A stretch of DNA of 64,000 bases from JABDLO01 sp035327565 (GTDB lineage: Bacteria; Bacteroidota; Bacteroidia; Chitinophagales; Saprospiraceae). Position numbers and translations under genes: made by a program. Shown piece after piece: positions 62,744 to 64,000 of the stretch. The notes under the pieces are model-generated. The model ran no database searches and was not told the origin of the DNA. It worked only from the letters and a program-made list of their open reading frames with translations. Location: contig DAOLDB010000003.1 in NCBI GenBank assembly GCA_035327565.1, forward strand, positions 1 to 64,000, given 5' to 3'. Within the stretch, counting starts at the first letter, position 1. Every line of letters starts with the position of its first letter.

Positions 62744-64000
62744 ATTTTAAGACCGGTATTAAATCCAGCAACCATCAACAGCGAAAATAATCATATAGTC
62801 AAAAGAAAGGAGCTGTACGAATACCAGCATAATGCCCTGGAAGATATTTTTAAACACATCGATGGAAATACCAGGGATAAGTACAATTTGCTTTTTCAGT
62901 TGCCAACGGGAGGGGGGAAGACCGTTATTTTTTCAGAAATTGCCCGTCGCTTCATTCAAAGATCAAAGCAGAAAGTACTGATACTTACGCACCGGATTGA
63001 GTTGTGTCGTCAGACTTATAATATGTTATTGGAGTTTGGTATTGACAGTAAAGTAGTCAATAGCAAAGTGAAATCTATCCCCAGGAAAAATCCTCATCAA
63101 TGTTTTGTAGCCATGGTTGAAACCCTCAATAATCGGATGCAGGACGAAGCCATCCGAATGGAAAACCTGGGATTGATCATCATAGATGAGGCCCATTACA
63201 ATTCATTTACCAAACTGTTTAAATATTTCAAAAAAGGGATTACGCTTGGAGTTACAGCCACACCACTAAGTTCCAATATTGATAAACCGATGAAGGACAA
63301 TTATCACGATTTGATCATTGGGGAGTCCATATCATCCCTTATTCAAAAAGGATTTCTGGCCAAAGCCAATACCTATAGTTACAATGTTGGGTTAACCTCT
63401 CTTAAAGTTGGCCGGCATGGAGATTATACAGTAAGTTCTTCTGAATTGCTGTACGCAAATTCAGGAATGCAGCATAAACTGATTCATGCTTATGAGGAAA
63501 CGGCAAAAGGTTCGAAAACCCTGATCTTTAATAATGGTATCAATACTTCAAGGCAGGTGTATTATAATTTTAAAGATGCAGGCTATGAAATCAGACACCT
63601 GGACAATAAAACACCAATGAAGACCCGGAAAAGAATATTGGACTGGTTTCATGAAACCCCTGACGCTATTCTGACATCTGTGAGTATACTCACCACCGGA
63701 TTTGATGAGCCAACGGTAGAAACGGTGATCCTTAACCGTGCCACGCGTTCATTAACATTATACTTCCAGATGATTGGAAGAGGTTCCAGAATTATTCCAG
63801 GAAAAAAAGAATTTACAGTGATTGATCTGGGGAATAATTTTGCAAGGTTTGGACCATGGGATGGAAATATTGACTGGCAGCGCATTTTCCGCAACCCTGA
63901 TTTTTATTTGCAAAATATTCGTTCAGATGAAGAAATTGAACAGCATTTTAGCTACGAAATGCCCGGGGAATTAATCAGCAGGTTCAGAAATTCTGACAAT
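62744..64000 (+). CDS. DEAD/DEAH-box helicase, 5' part only, start unresolved
   Basis: At least 400 residues, running off the end of the window. SF2 motifs are clear: Q-like YEYQHNALEDI, Walker A LPTGGGKTVIFSEIA, DEAH box LIIIDEAHYNSF, motif III GVTATPL, and motif VI YFQMIGRGSRIIPG. This is a UvrB/RecQ-relative ('type III restriction res-subunit'-like) ATPase common in Bacteroidota; no nuclease or restriction partner is visible in the window. The frame opens after TAA 62741-62743 but contains no ATG, GTG or TTG before the Q-like motif; the nearest candidates are non-standard (ATT 62744, CTG 62813), so the true start is unclear. Only the N-terminal part can be assessed. Confidence 0.85.
   Translation, partial: MLRPVLNPATINSENNHIVKRKELYEYQHNALEDIFKHIDGNTRDKYNLLFQLPTGGGKTVIFSEIARRFIQRSKQKVLILTHRIELCRQTYNMLLEFGIDSKVVNSKVKSIPRKNPHQCFVAMVETLNNRMQDEAIRMENLGLIIIDEAHYNSFTKLFKYFKKGITLGVTATPLSSNIDKPMKDNYHDLIIGESISSLIQKGFLAKANTYSYNVGLTSLKVGRHGDYTVSSSELLYANSGMQHKLIHAYEETAKGSKTLIFNNGINTSRQVYYNFKDAGYEIRHLDNKTPMKTRKRILDWFHETPDAILTSVSILTTGFDEPTVETVILNRATRSLTLYFQMIGRGSRIIPGKKEFTVIDLGNNFARFGPWDGNIDWQRIFRNPDFYLQNIRSDEEIEQHFSYEMPGELISRFRNSDN

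Noticed and set aside
62744..64000. Restriction-modification or defence island at the right edge
   Set aside because: Only one helicase start is visible, with no methylase, nuclease or specificity gene in the window; the DEAD/DEAH protein could be housekeeping.

Overview
This 64 kb window is an ordinary chromosomal stretch of a Bacteroidota bacterium, most likely a member of the Saprospiria or a related marine/soil lineage. The signs are: AT-rich DNA; a SusC/SusD pair; a type IX secretion (T9SS) component (PorZ-like) and a T9SS cargo with a C-terminal sorting domain; bacillithiol synthesis (BshA); Bacteroidota-type DksA and MtaB proteins; many lipoproteins; and repeated copies of the Bacteroidota -7 promoter element TAnnTTTG. 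I see no insertion sequence, prophage, CRISPR array, rRNA or tRNA gene.

Layout. 0-8.9 kb: dnaN, nadD, a PorZ-like T9SS protein converging on bshA, a MerR-family regulator with a degenerate cobalamin-type domain, a YceI-like lipoprotein and a vanadium-haloperoxidase-like lipoprotein. 8.9-25.3 kb: the most distinctive region. A SusC/SusD pair with its own terminator is followed by a tightly packed operon of three ~1,080-1,095-residue VCBS/FG-GAP plus ASPIC/UnbV lipoproteins, a small unknown lipoprotein and a CPBP-family membrane protease. The haloperoxidase gene lies divergently across a 480 bp spacer that carries a perfect 17 bp palindrome. 25.3-33 kb: trmB, an outer-membrane barrel protein, a 970-residue T9SS cargo with dockerin-like and cohesin-like modules, and the ligase-associated exonuclease/ATP-dependent DNA ligase pair. 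33-37 kb: a flippase / chain-length regulator / O-antigen-ligase-like operon. 37-47 kb: an M16 peptidase, a reductase/ferredoxin pair, a YifB/ComM ATPase, the ligase-associated DEXH helicase and an ECF sigma factor. 47-57 kb: mtaB, a gene-poor stretch holding a broken SnoaL-like gene, an RsmI-like methyltransferase, a lytic transglycosylase, a pheS-hisS-gatA operon, and a DksA-like protein. 57-64 kb: a phosphodiester glycosidase, a sulfite oxidase/cytochrome c pair, a small family of unknown exported proteins with one decayed copy, and the start of a DEAD/DEAH helicase cut by the window end.

How the genes work together. Most of the window is housekeeping or envelope biology. The SusCD-VCBS-CPBP-haloperoxidase locus looks like a surface module: an outer-membrane importer, calcium-binding beta-propeller lipoproteins, and a membrane protease that might process them. 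Its substrate and function cannot be read from the sequence, and it is my main candidate for an under-described system. The ligase-associated repair set is split: exonuclease plus ligase sit together, and the helicase lies 10.6 kb away behind an ECF sigma factor.

Limits: all family names come from motif recognition by eye. No database search was run. Several starts were moved from the longest open frame on the basis of conserved N-termini, signal peptides, or promoter position.
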